A DNA stretch of 64,000 bases from Annona cherimola. Taxonomy: Eukaryota; Streptophyta; Magnoliopsida; Magnoliales; Annonaceae. The translations under genes and the position numbers were made by a program. This document shows, piece after piece, positions 33,808 to 45,350 of this stretch. The notes under the pieces are model-generated. The model worked only from the letters and a program-made list of their open reading frames with translations. It did not search any database and had not been told where the DNA came from. Every line of letters begins with the position of its first letter. Within the stretch, counting starts at the first letter, position 1. The DNA lies in contig CM059971.1 of NCBI GenBank assembly GCA_030490835.1, positions 98,236,595 to 98,300,594 of the forward strand. The letters are read 5' to 3'.

Positions 33808-33984
33808 GGAATAGTTCTAAGATGAGCGGAATCGTCGGCCAGAGCAGGTAAGATTCAATGCCATCCCCATAAATCCGTAGGCAACGTGACGGCAATCGTG
33901 GAGGTGTGCTACCCAATCAATGGATATATGCACCGGCGGGAAAGTGCTGGTAATTAAAAATAAAGATAAGCATAATGAATAAGT
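33808..33984 (+). repeat. 177-bp direct repeat, copy 1
   Basis: Starts GGAATAGTTCTAAGATGAGC and ends CATAATGAATAAGT. The second copy, 36,579-36,755, is the same length with only a few differences. A decayed third version lies at about 60,970-61,050 and 61,318-61,590. Confidence 0.85.
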
Positions 33985-36578
33985 CCGTAGAATTTTTGTT
34001 TGCGTTGGTACAATTCATCGTAGTCCACTAGTGCGTGGAGAAAAGTCGCGCAGCCTGGCCCTCGATTACTCTGTCCAGACCACCTTTGTGTCCATTTCCT
34101 TTCTCTTCGTAAGCAACAGCCCCCAGCCACTTTTCCATCGACTCCTGCATGAGACTGTTTGTATTTTTTAAAAGGAAAATGCAAACTTTTGCAGGCAAGA
34201 ATCGAACTAGGGACATGAATAATTGATGGGATAACATCGTAGATTAAGTATAAAATGAACGAAGAAAAATAGTAAATAAATAATAATGAGAGAAGGAACA
34301 TGAATTGATAAATGAAAAAGACACCCAAATACTACCATCCTTAAGATACTGGCACGAAAAGAAGAAGCAGAATAGAAGGTCTACAGGCAATGTAGATAAC
34401 CTGCTGCACAGAAAAACTGAAAAGAAAGGCCAACATTGTGCATGGAATATTTGGTGGGATCCCACCGTGGATCAATCACCGTTGCCACTTAACACTCATC
34501 CAAGCTAGGAAAAGCACAAAATAAAGTTCTGGCTTTCCTACCTTTTTTTAAAAATAATAATAATAATAAACTTCTACGGCCGTGGGCCACTAAGCGGACC
34601 AAAAGGAAAGAAATGCGATCTAGTTTTCCGCGTCCCACCACCACAAAATGTGGTCCATCATCATTCATGTAGGCACGTGGGCTACTATGTTTTTTCTCCA
34701 GCGTCCTTTTCCTTGTTTTTTATGCGCCTAAGAGGCTACTAAACGTCGACCCAAGGGCGCATGCATGCATGGCCCTCTATTAATTGAAAAAGACCACGAA
34801 TTCTTTCTTTGGAATGTGATGTAGCTATTCGTTGAAAAATGATTCCTTGCTCTGAGCAGCATAGTTACTGCGTGCCTTTCTTACCTTTTTAGTTCCCTTA
34901 GCTTCTTCTTGGTTTTCAGCTCTAGATGTTAGGTTCGTTCACTGTATTTTTATATGGTGCAAACATGCATACAACTAACCGCCACGACTGTTAAGTTTTC
35001 GATGTGTGCAAATTGGTAGCATGCGAATTTCTAAGCCTGATAATGGAAGCTTTAATTTGTGGTTGGAGGGGGGCAATTAAAAAAATTCTTTTTAAAAATT
35101 TCCTTAGCGCCATGTGGCTTCACCTCTGGTTGGATCCAATACATAATTATTATGTAGGAAAATTAGATAATTTACTCCATATGCAAGGAGACATTTGGTA
35201 ATCGACTTATGTTTATTCTACCCATTTTTTCAATAAATAATTTTGATATTTAATTATTTTGACTACTATAATATTTTATATTTTTATCACTACCCTATTT
35301 ATTCTTACTCAACTCATGACATCACATCTTTTTTATACCTTTTAAGAATATTTCATTTCAGACTTTCTCATTTTCCCACCATACCAATGTTACCAAACTT
35401 CTACTAACACTAAATGGTAAGTGAATTTGCACTTTAATTGGGTACTATACATATGGAGATTAATTTAGTGCATATAATTGTACTGTACAATTCATGCACT
35501 GTGGAGCTCACTTGATCATAAATAGAATATCTACTCTACATGTTATATTTCGAATTATTGACTTTGCCAGCATACCAACTTTCATCTAAATTAAACATGT
35601 TTAAGTGCTCTATCTTAAAAAAGTGCAAAATTATTAATTTTAAAGTTGTAATTTTAACATCTAAACTGTCTAAAATATGATTTTCATATAGATATATAAT
35701 TATATAAAATATCATAACATTCTAATATATGTCGGACTTATTTTATAACAGACTGCATCGTAATTATGGTGTAGTCTGTAGATTAGTTATATATATCATT
35801 AGTCATTGTGCTTTTGTGACTTGCATTTTAATTAAAAAAGTCTACACGTAAAACATCAAAAAAAAAAAAAAAAAAAAAAGAGTCTACGCGTAAATACCAT
35901 GAGTTGAATCTGATCCGAAGTTCAAAAATCGATTCATAGTCAGCCTTTTCCTTCGTGTTGTTTCAATTAATATTACGTTCTGCATACTTAACCAGGCAAA
36001 AGTCAATCGCTAGTAATCACCTTTAGCATGCATATAAAGCATTAAAATATTGAATGCCTGTGCAAACGCTAATTAAGTGGTCATGCATGAGATTGTCTTC
36101 CTGCAGTTGGACCACCACTCCAGCAATATGCCTATTGTTTCGTCCTCAACGTGTGCTGAAAATGATAGATGGACCACACAGGCGAATGGTTGTCCAAATT
36201 ATCATAATGAGTGCCAAAGATGACCCACAAAATTGCCTGGTCAGCACATGGGCTCTTCTTTGTAAGGCTGCCAACGCTGGGTCGCCAATCCTCCTGTTTC
36301 AATTAACTGCACGAAATTTGAAATATATTGGTACACGTGCAACCATATTATATTGCTTGCATTGCATGTATGCATGCAAGATATATGCATTCAACATTTG
36401 AATCCTGAACCTGCCTCCTATACCTCACACTCAAATCAGCCCTTCAGCCCTTCGATGTGACGGGTTTTCTTTTTTTCTTTTTTAATTTTTTTTCCCTGAA
36501 GAAGAAGAAGTAGGAGAGGTGTGACGGTTTGGTAACATGTAATATCTTCAAAAATTCATCTTCGAACTTGATGCACGT
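33985..36578. other. Gene-free interval between the 177-bp repeats
   Basis: No convincing gene. Holds a degenerate MITE at about 35,180-35,400 and a poly(A) footprint at 35,839-35,894. Confidence 0.5.
35839..35894 (+). repeat. Poly(A) tract with flanking direct repeats
   Basis: AGTCTACACGTAAA (35,839-35,852), five bases, 22 A (35,858-35,879), one base, then AGTCTACGCGTAAA (35,881-35,894). This is the layout of a target duplication around an insert that is almost only a poly(A) tail. Confidence 0.7.
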
Positions 36579-36755
36579 GGAATAGTTTTAAGATGAGCGG
36601 AATCGTTGGCCAGAGCAGGTAAGATTCAATGCCATCCCCATAAATCCGCAGGCAACGTGACGGCAATCGTGGAGGTGTGCTACCCAATCAGTGGATATAT
36701 GCACCGGCGGGAAAGTGATGGTAATTAAAAATAAAGATAAGCATAATTAATAAGT
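36579..36755 (+). repeat. 177-bp direct repeat, copy 2
   Basis: Second copy of 33,808-33,984. Homology with the CXE-D upstream region continues beyond it to about 36,850 (for example TGAAGTTAATCTATTATAA), showing that this copy belongs to the old duplicated block. Confidence 0.85.
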
Positions 36756-39700
36756 TTAATTTATCCTTTCGACGTTGGGTGAACCAAAGCAAATTGAAAT
36801 CTGAAGTTAATCTATTATAATGACTTCCTTCCTGGAAACAATTACAGAGAATGAATTTATATATTATTTAATATAATTGTCATATTGTGCTGATGACATT
36901 GGGCTATGAATCGGCAACGTTGAGAGGACCTCAAGTAGTGCACGAGAATCGGAAGCTTCTACTTCGGGCCGGCGAATCTTGGGCACGGGCTTGTTGTTAC
37001 ATTTGAAAATTCATATTTACATAAAAACAAAGTTACACGTCTGGTTAGAGTTAGTGGCTACTACGTATCTTTTCTACTGGAAACTTTCCTGCTTCTACAA
37101 AAATTTAATGTTAATTAAAATTATCAAATGATAAAATTATAGTGGTGCCCTTAGAGTAGGTGATGTCTCTTTAAAAATTACGCATCGAAATTTTTAAAAA
37201 TAAATAAATTATTAAACATATAAATAGAAGAAATATAATCTTCAATCATTTATTTATTTGAATGTATTTATAAATTTATTTATGTTATCTTGATTTGTTG
37301 TAACTTTATTTATTTATTTAAAATTATTTATTTGTTTAAATTTGTTTATTGTATTAACCAATTTATTTAAATTGTTATTCAATTATTTTAAGAACCTGTG
37401 ACTGAAATTAATATGTTTAAAGTGGTATCATTGCATTACAAAGCATTGCAATAATTTTACTATGTATTAACTTTTTGTATATGTGGGTAACATACTGTTT
37501 TTAACTGAAATGATACATGATTATGTCTAACTTACCACATTTGGATTACATTTCCAGTAACAGAAAACGTAAATGACTATATCTAATTTACCACATAGGG
37601 ATCATGTGCCCAAGCATGACATTCGGGTTACATGTAAACTGAAGTCCATTTTGAGATAACCTACACCGGCACACTTTTGTTTTTTACTTGAAAATTCACA
37701 TTTTCTTTAAAAAAAAAAAAGAAAAAAAAAAAAAAGAGAGAACACCTACATGGCTACCTCCATCATTCAAAATATAGATGCAACAATAATCATCTCTCCC
37801 ACGCTAACAGTAATGTGTCCTCTGTTTCTAGGGGCTTTTACACCGAGTGATAAGGCACTGTCTAGAAAGGTTGAGTTCTGTGGAACGGGTAATATAACCT
37901 CCAACCTCAATGACTCAATGAAATCCACTGTGCTTATTAAAGACCATTCGTTTAACAAGGTCAACAAGTTAATATAAATGATATTTGATTATCATAAAAT
38001 TAATATAATAAAATTATTTGATTATACATCTATTTAAAAATTTACCGTCTATATTATTTAACATATTCTTCTTATTTTGATAAATGATTTTATAAATCAT
38101 TATATGTAACAACACATTTAAAAAATAATAGAGATAAACATATATCGATATTTACTAATAGTAGATAATGTTGATATTTACTAAATAGTAAACAAAACCC
38201 TATCCTATCCTGAATTAATGTAAGTCACTGGATATATATTACTCATCATATACAGATGGACTGTACCATAATTATCATGTAGTTTGCTGCAAAATAAACT
38301 TCACACATGTTAAAATATAATAATACTTTATACAATCATTGCTCCATATAAAAATCATGCTTTAGACAGTTTAAATATTGAAAATATTATTTTAAACTTG
38401 ATATTTATATTAAAATATTTTATTACGTTAATTTTATACCATTTTAAGAGAAGACAAGTACACATGTTGGATTTGGATGAAAATTGGTATGCTGATAAAG
38501 TGAATAATTTTAAACACAATCAGTGAAATTTATTTTTTATTCATGATCAAGTGGGTCCTACAGTACATGGCTACACTTAAATAAATTCCACATATATAGG
38601 GTCCCGCTTCTATGAAATCATTTTTGCATGTAACTCTCTCTACTTTTAAAATTTTAGTTGTTGCTAGAAAATACAATTCATCTATTTTATTTAACATCAT
38701 TTATAATATTTTGAATTTTTTTAAAATTTCAGTGTATACGAGTCTCATTTATAAATGCGTAAAATCAACATAATAAAATAGTTCAATGCTAAAATGTCAA
38801 TTATAAAATAGTTTACACCTAAATCACCTAAATATCACTACTATGGATAAGTAATTCTATAATATATTATGTATTCTAACACGTGTAGCGCGTAAGGAAC
38901 GAGAGAGAATGTACCTACGCAATTCAAGGTTGGTATTTTGGTAAACTCTGAAAATCAAAACCTAAATCTGAGCCATTTATTAATTTTCTAGCATCGATAT
39001 TTGTTAGAATAAGTGCCATTTTGTTTTTTTTAAGCTGTAATTTTTGCTAGTTTAAGTGAAGCATGATACTCTCTATAAAAAAAAGTAAAGCATATGCTAA
39101 ACCTTTTTTTTTTTTTTTTGGATGAAACAAATGCAACAACCATTGAATAGGCTTTATTATTAAATACACCTATCTCTGGAAGTAATTCGAATAAATTGAC
39201 CATGGAATAGCAAAATAACAATACATCTTGTATCTTTGTGAAATTTCAGATAAAACAGAGTTAAGTATCTCCCAATTTTAAAATCTCAAGTTGAATATTC
39301 AAATGGTAATAAAATTTTTACCGAAAAATATAAATGCCATGTGAAACATTATTTGAGATGTTGTACATGATTTAGAAGAGTTGAATTAGTTAAATATGAA
39401 TTTACGTTACCGATTTTATTTAATTTTAACCCTCGAGTAAGCATCTTTTATTATATCTGATGATAGAGATGTCATTTAGAAAAAACGACCGTCCAGGTTA
39501 AATAAAGTTCTTTAGAGATCTACTCATAAAATTTTATCCCAATCTGACATCATCGTAGGTAGATCCAGACCGTTGAATATAGAGGACGTAGACCGTTAAG
39601 AAAACGGGCAAGAGAGCTAGTGGGCGGAGCCAAACCAAGGCCACCTCCAGCAGATCATCGTAGGTGGATCTAAACCGAGGCCACCTCCAGCAGATCAGAC

Positions 39701-41168
39701 CCAGTCAGTATAGAGCCCATGATTTCCAACAGCCTAGCAGCATTCTCAGCCCACAGGCCTGCATCCAAGCCCAACGTCCAGCCCAACCATTTAAGAGTGA
39801 AAACAATATAGAAAATTGAATTTATAAATTATAAAAAATCGAAAAAATTAGGAAAATTTTCGTAGCTACTGGGAACTTAGAGGACATAATATTTAGTTGT
39901 TTTGATAATATTAAATTACGTAGAATATATGATCATAGAAGAAATTAGAAAAAATAGATTCTAGCCAAATAAAATTATGGGAAGGAGATTTTTTTGGACT
40001 AACTAGACGAATTTCATCAAAATGACCTTAAAAAATAATAATCTGCAAATATTTTAGCTCAAATGGTTAAAATAAAAAAGTATAAAAATGCCCAAAGTTG
40101 AACTTAATGTTATTTTAGTAGTTAAGTGGGTCATGCTCTGTGTTGAGCTTTTTTTATACCGATTAGACTTATCATTAAGGATAATTTTTAAGATTAAATA
40201 AATTTTAGATTTTTTATAAAAGATAATCATTAATTTTTCCAAAATAGCTAGCACTGATTAATATTTAAGGTCAAAGTAATCTACTTGATGTAAATTTTTA
40301 GGGCTTAACATATTGATAATGTTGCGAGTATATTTGGAAAATTTATCCAACATCATCAATCATCAAAAGCCATTTTTCACTTTCATAAAAAAGCCACTTT
40401 CACGTAAATGGGATTGACTGTATAGATTTTCCTATGCCATTTTTGAAAAAGAAGTAAATATAGGTGAGTTTTTGTTTAAATTTAGTGGATATATTTGTAA
40501 TAAACTAATTTACTAATTAATAGAATTTTTCTAAGTACGAAAAAAATAAATGACATTTGATTTAGTAAGTTGGATTTGAATGAATTGAATAGAGAATTGG
40601 TGTTACATTGGTTAAATATTAAATCCATGTGAGTGGTCGCTTCTAACTTGGGAATATGAAGTCTTCAAGAAAATTACGTCCGTTCTACTCCAACCGAATC
40701 CACGTGGTCAATACTAATTAAGAATCCCAATAAAAAATACTAATTAAAAATCTGACGACTTCAACAAAATTAGATCTTAATCAACACGAAAAATTTAAGG
40801 TCGCGTGGTTTTGGTAAGTTAAGTTCGCATTCTATTTGATCTGAAATCGATCCATTTTCTATTTTGTTTTCAGACAGTTTTGTAATATGAGCACTTAAGT
40901 GGGGCGTTTTTTAATTTTTTTTTAAATTTTTTTTATGAAACTTAAGTGCGGCTTTAAGTCGATCCGAAAAAAGAAAGTGGGGCTTTAAGCGGGGTGAGCT
41001 TGAGAACGGTCCGATGCGACCATTACCAACGAAGAATTTCGTAAAATGAGATTTTATCGAACGATGAAAACGTACAGATAATACAACCTGCAAATACCAC
41101 TAAACTTACAGGATCTTATTTGGCCAGATTATTTCATAAATATCACTGCCGAGTACTAACATACTCCC
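36756..41168. other. Gene-free AT-rich interval leading to CXE-B
   Basis: No gene. A-rich run at about 37,708-37,736. From about 40,000 the sequence is homologous to the 3' flanks of CXE-A and CXE-C. Confidence 0.55.
39632..39697 (+). repeat. 40-bp partial tandem duplication
   Basis: GGCCACCTCCAGCAGATCA occurs twice with period 40, preceded by AAACCAA/AAACCGA. Confidence 0.85.
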
Positions 41169-42137
41169 TCACATGTTGATAAAACCGACCACACGTTCCA
41201 TCATTTTAGTAGCTTTCTCACTCTCAGGAAATTTCAAGTGAAAGACATGGTTCTCGCCTTCCGTCTCGTAGATCTCCGCCTTGCCTTTCCATCCACTTTC
41301 GGATAGCGCGTGATAGTAAGCCCAACCTCGGTCCCTCAATATATCCTCCTCCGCCACAACTACGATCACCTGCTCGCACGCCAGCTTCGACAGGCTCGGC
41401 GACGTTGGCAATAGGGGGTTGATTAAGGGGTCGTCCAGGCTCGTCAAAGACGGATACACGAACTTCCACAGCCTGTTCTCAAAATCCACCGTTTCCGGAC
41501 TCTCAGCCTCTTTTCCAATCCTCTCTTCCCCCCAGAACCAGGCATGGGTCAAGATCAAGCCGTAGATGCTGACGCCGTACCCAAGTTCTTTGTCCCCAGC
41601 CCGCATCGCCATGGCGTGGCAAAGATTGCCGCCTGCGCTGTCGCCGCTGAGGAAGACTTGGGAGAGGTCGGCGTGATGTCGGAGCCAGTCCTCTTTCCCG
41701 CTTCCGCCATGCGCATGCGATGCCACCCACTGCAACGCGGCCCATGAGTCGTCGTAGCAAGCGGGAACGTAATGCTCTGGTGCGCTTCGGTAGTGGACTG
41801 ATACCCCCACCATGTTGGCCTGGGAGACCAGTGAGTTGCAGTAGTTGTGGTACTGCGGCGAGTAGGGCGTCTCGACGCAGAAGCCCCCGCCGTGGTAGTA
41901 GACAAGCACTGGGAGTTTCGCCTTTGGGTCGGTGAGTTTGGGGAGATAGAGGCGGACGGTCACGTCCAGCTCAGGGAAAATCTCTACGTCTTTCGAGGTG
42001 ACGCCGGTGGCGGGATCGAAACCCGCAGGAGCCACGTCGGTGCCAATGTACCGTTCGACCCGGCCGTCTTTGTAGATGCGAAGGAAAGGCAAGAGTTCGG
42101 TTTCGGCTTCATCGGAGGGATTGTTAGCCTGAGCCAT
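41169..42137 (-). CDS. Carboxylesterase CXE-B
   Basis: Single exon, 322 residues. HGGG at 82-85 (HGGGFCVETPYSP), Ser167 in GDSAGGNLCHAMAMRA, Asp265 in AEEDILRDRG, His297 in GENHVFHL (Asn replaces the Asp before His seen in A, C and D). Very close to CXE-C: both share the RAGD(K/E)ELGYGVSIYGLIL stretch, both start with a Q at residue 3, and both 3' flanks are homologous. Cytosolic alpha/beta hydrolase by family; substrate unknown. A conserved TATA box is about 100 bp upstream. All motifs are intact and the frame is open, so probably functional. Confidence 0.93.
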   Translation of the reverse strand: MAQANNPSDEAETELLPFLRIYKDGRVERYIGTDVAPAGFDPATGVTSKDVEIFPELDVTVRLYLPKLTDPKAKLPVLVYYHGGGFCVETPYSPQYHNYCNSLVSQANMVGVSVHYRSAPEHYVPACYDDSWAALQWVASHAHGGSGKEDWLRHHADLSQVFLSGDSAGGNLCHAMAMRAGDKELGYGVSIYGLILTHAWFWGEERIGKEAESPETVDFENRLWKFVYPSLTSLDDPLINPLLPTSPSLSKLACEQVIVVVAEEDILRDRGWAYYHALSESGWKGKAEIYETEGENHVFHLKFPESEKATKMMERVVGFINM

Positions 42138-42233
42138 TGCTGAGAGAGAGAGAGAGGGAGAGAGAGAGAAGTGACGTTAGGAGGAAAATGAGATGAGCTG
42201 ATGGGCGTGCTTTTCTCGTCTACGGCATCCGGG

Positions 42234-42240
42234 TTTTATA
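42234..42240 (-). promoter_or_regulatory. TATA box of CXE-B
   Basis: TATAAAA on the minus strand about 97 bp before the ATG, in the same context as in A and C. Confidence 0.65.
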
Positions 42241-43408
42241 GTCGCCCATTGGGGTTATTGGATCTCATGGATCATGGCTTGAAGAGTACAATTATAGTAA
42301 GATGAGAGTCCGGGTCGTATGCGGTGCCTTAGAGTTGATTATAGTTAAATGATTTTTGAAAATTTCAACAAAGGACTTTAAATTTTACGATTTTCTATGC
42401 CATGCATGTGTCTCAGTCATAAACTTATAAGAGTTGCTTCATAAGCAGGCAAGTGTTATGAACTGACCAGCAAGGCTGGCTCTTTTTTTTTTTTTTTTTT
42501 TTTCTTTTTCTTTCCTTTCCTCCTCTTATTCTTGCAAGGCCCTCTTTAGGAGTGAGAGCATTTAATTTCTTTGCTATTATAGTTGGAATTCCGAATGAAA
42601 CCGAATCCAAGACAGCACACGACTTACGGGTAAGTGATAAAAGCAAGCCGGGGTCTGTTAATTGATTCGAGTTGCTTCTAGTGTGTGGAAGCCTCGCCTG
42701 TTCATTGTCAATAGAAGTAATAAATAGTCATTTGAGAATATATCATATATTTTTGTGAATCTAGCATATATTAGAATAGTATTAAAGTTGTTCGCGGATG
42801 ACATTGTGTAATATTGTGTAGTAGACTATACTGGTTAATATGTTTTATCATAATATATAAGAGAAATATTAAATAATTTTCCAACCAATGTAGCCTACTA
42901 CTCATAAACAAGATTATCATATGCAAATATTCGTTGATAATAGAAAAATATACTAGTCTCATAACAAAAAACTTCAATAAGTTTTCCTTGCACATGTACG
43001 CTTGCAAACCATTCCTTTAACGGCCGAAATGGTAGACTAGCCAGTAGCCATGTGACTTTTAAAGGTAAATTCTCAAGGTCTATTCTAAAGCATTTTTTAA
43101 TATAAATATAGACTATTGTTCCAGCTCAGTATCGGTACCTTACTCTTGCACATAAATCAAATTACCTTCCTATACAAGTGTTGATTATTCCAAAGCATTT
43201 AAGATGTTTAAACTAGATAAGAATTCCCATTTCAAAGATAACATATATACAGAGATAGAGAGAGAGAAATAGGATAAAAATGCACTGATATGTATTTAGG
43301 AATAAGAAAGTAGTATTAAAAATATAAAAATTATCTTTAAACTAACTCTTACTAACAGGATTCTCTTTATCTAAAAGCGGTTTATGAAATCGAGTGTCTT
43401 GTCTTTTC
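42241..43408. other. Upstream flank of CXE-B up to a duplication junction
   Basis: Homologous in patches to the CXE-C upstream region (AGTTGGAATTCCG at 42,575 against AGCTGGAATTCCG at 52,208; ACTCTTACTAACA at 43,345 against CCCTTACTAACA at 53,965). Poly(T) run at 42,483-42,503. At 43,370-43,408 (GCGGTTTATGAAATCG, GTGTCTTGTCTTTTCTAAG) it matches 26,660-26,706 upstream of CXE-A. No gene. Confidence 0.65.
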
Positions 43409-45079
43409 TAAGAAACATTAGAAATATTTAATCTTCATATATTTTGCCAAATGACAAGCACAAGTAGTAAAGTTAGACCGCTTAAGATGAAAATTATAAA
43501 GAATTAGGCTACTTTAGCTCCAAGTATTAAGCAATATGACCATCTTTTGATTTTTAAGTACTTTTCTCAAATGCGTTCATTATGCTTATCTTCTAATTTG
43601 AAATCTACTCATGGCTTTTTCAAAATGTTAATTATATCCATTATGTTTGGATTTAATTCCAAAATTGTCCATTTCGTCATAGACCATTGGTTAAGTTTAT
43701 AGCGGTTCGGTACATGTTGATTAAATTTTTATAAAATATTCAAAATACCCTCAGTATAAAATAATAAAAGATTAAATGAAATGAACTTAGAATTATCTAG
43801 ATTTAGAGATCTTATGTAACTAGAGAGTAATGAATTATGACAAGATTTTCAATTCAACCCTAAAAAGAGTGCAATGAGTTACGGATTTTTTTCCCAGCTA
43901 ACTCTAAATTTAATAGGTATATTAGTAATTTTACATATTAACTATTAGCTAACTCTAAATTTAATAGGTATATTAGTAATTTCATATATTAACTATTAGC
44001 ATCTTCTCACTATGTAATGGAAAAAATATTTTCTAAATTAAATGCAGACATAATATATATTTGAGATCACGGTCAAACGTAGAATTTTTAATAGTAAACC
44101 TTGAAATTACTTATTTTTCAAATAGTAGAATTCAAATGATGATTATAAATAGCATAAAAATAAGTCCAAAGTTAAACTCAACGTCATTTGAACCTACTAT
44201 TCAAAACGAAAATTATTGCCAAGAAAGATGCTTAGGCATTAAATATTAAGGAGCGATTTTTTTTTGGACCAACTAAATGATTTCTTGCAAAATGACCTTA
44301 GAAAATAATAATCCTCAAATATTTTAGTTCAAAGGATAAAAATAAAAGGCAGAAAAATGTCCAAAGTTGAACTTAATGTTACTTTAGTAGCTTAAGTAGG
44401 TCATGCTCTACGTTGAGCTCTTTTTTATATTGATTAGATTTATCATTAATTAGGGATAATTTAATATTAAATAAAATTTAGATTTTATAAAAATAGTCAT
44501 TTAATTTTTCCAAAAATAGCTACCATTGTTTAATACTTAAGGTCAAAGTAATCTACTTGATGTAAATTTTTAGAGCTTAATATATTGATCATGATGTGAG
44601 TATATTTGAAATTTTTATCAAAGATCATCGATCATCAAAACCCATTTTTCAAATTAGCTATATGAATTCCGTTATGCCATTTCTTGAAGATGAGTGAATA
44701 TAAGTGAGTTTCTGGTCAAATGTAGTAGGCACGTTTAGGATAAACTTATTTATTTAAAGACTTTTGCTAAGTGTGACCAAAAAATAAATGCCACTTGATT
44801 AACAAGTTGGATTTGATTGGATTGAATAGAGAATTAGTATCACTTCTAGGAATCTGAAGTTTTGAAGAAAGTTAAATCCATTCTGCTCCAACGGAATCCA
44901 CGTAGTCAATACTAATTAAAAATCCGACGACTTAAACAAAATTAGATCTTAATCAACACAAAAATTTTAAGGTTTGGTAAGGTAAAGTTCTCCTTCAACT
45001 TGATCTGCCATCGTTCTGATTTCTAGTTTATTTTTACACAGTGATAGAGGCATAACTAAAAAACTAATTTAAAACTTTT
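43409..45079. other. 3' flank of the CXE-C unit
   Basis: Begins AAACATTAGAAATATTTAAT, matching 22,505 below CXE-A, and follows that flank (with internal changes) to about 45,000. No gene. Confidence 0.65.
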
Positions 45080-45350
45080 TACTTTTCTTTAAAAACATGT
45101 TTATCTATGTGTATTTAATATATAAACTAAGTTACTACTCAAAAAATATATAAATTAAGTTTTACTATTTATTATAGATTTGTACATATTTTTTAGATTT
45201 TTAAACACAAATTTATTTTAGTAATTTTCGATCATTAAAATGGCTAAAATACCTATGTCTAAAAATAAAATATGTATACATATTTCCAAAATATTAAAGA
45301 TTAGTTTATATATAAGATATATCCAAATTTAAAAAATTTATGGAAAGATA
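45080..45350. repeat. Palindromic MITE, copy 2
   Basis: Foldback of the same family as 29,519-29,765 (TATGTGTATTTAATATATAA arm, central TTTTAGTAATTTTCGATCATT), more diverged. Confidence 0.65.

Noticed and set aside
34195..34240. CAAGAATCGAACTAGGGACA as a tRNA or SINE B box
   Set aside because: No A box, tail or flanking direct repeats found.
37708..37736. A-rich run as a retroelement tail
   Set aside because: No flanking direct repeat or element body could be recognised.
41503..41935. Open frames on other strands or frames inside CXE genes
   Set aside because: GC-rich third positions keep other frames open; the same shadows recur in all four copies.
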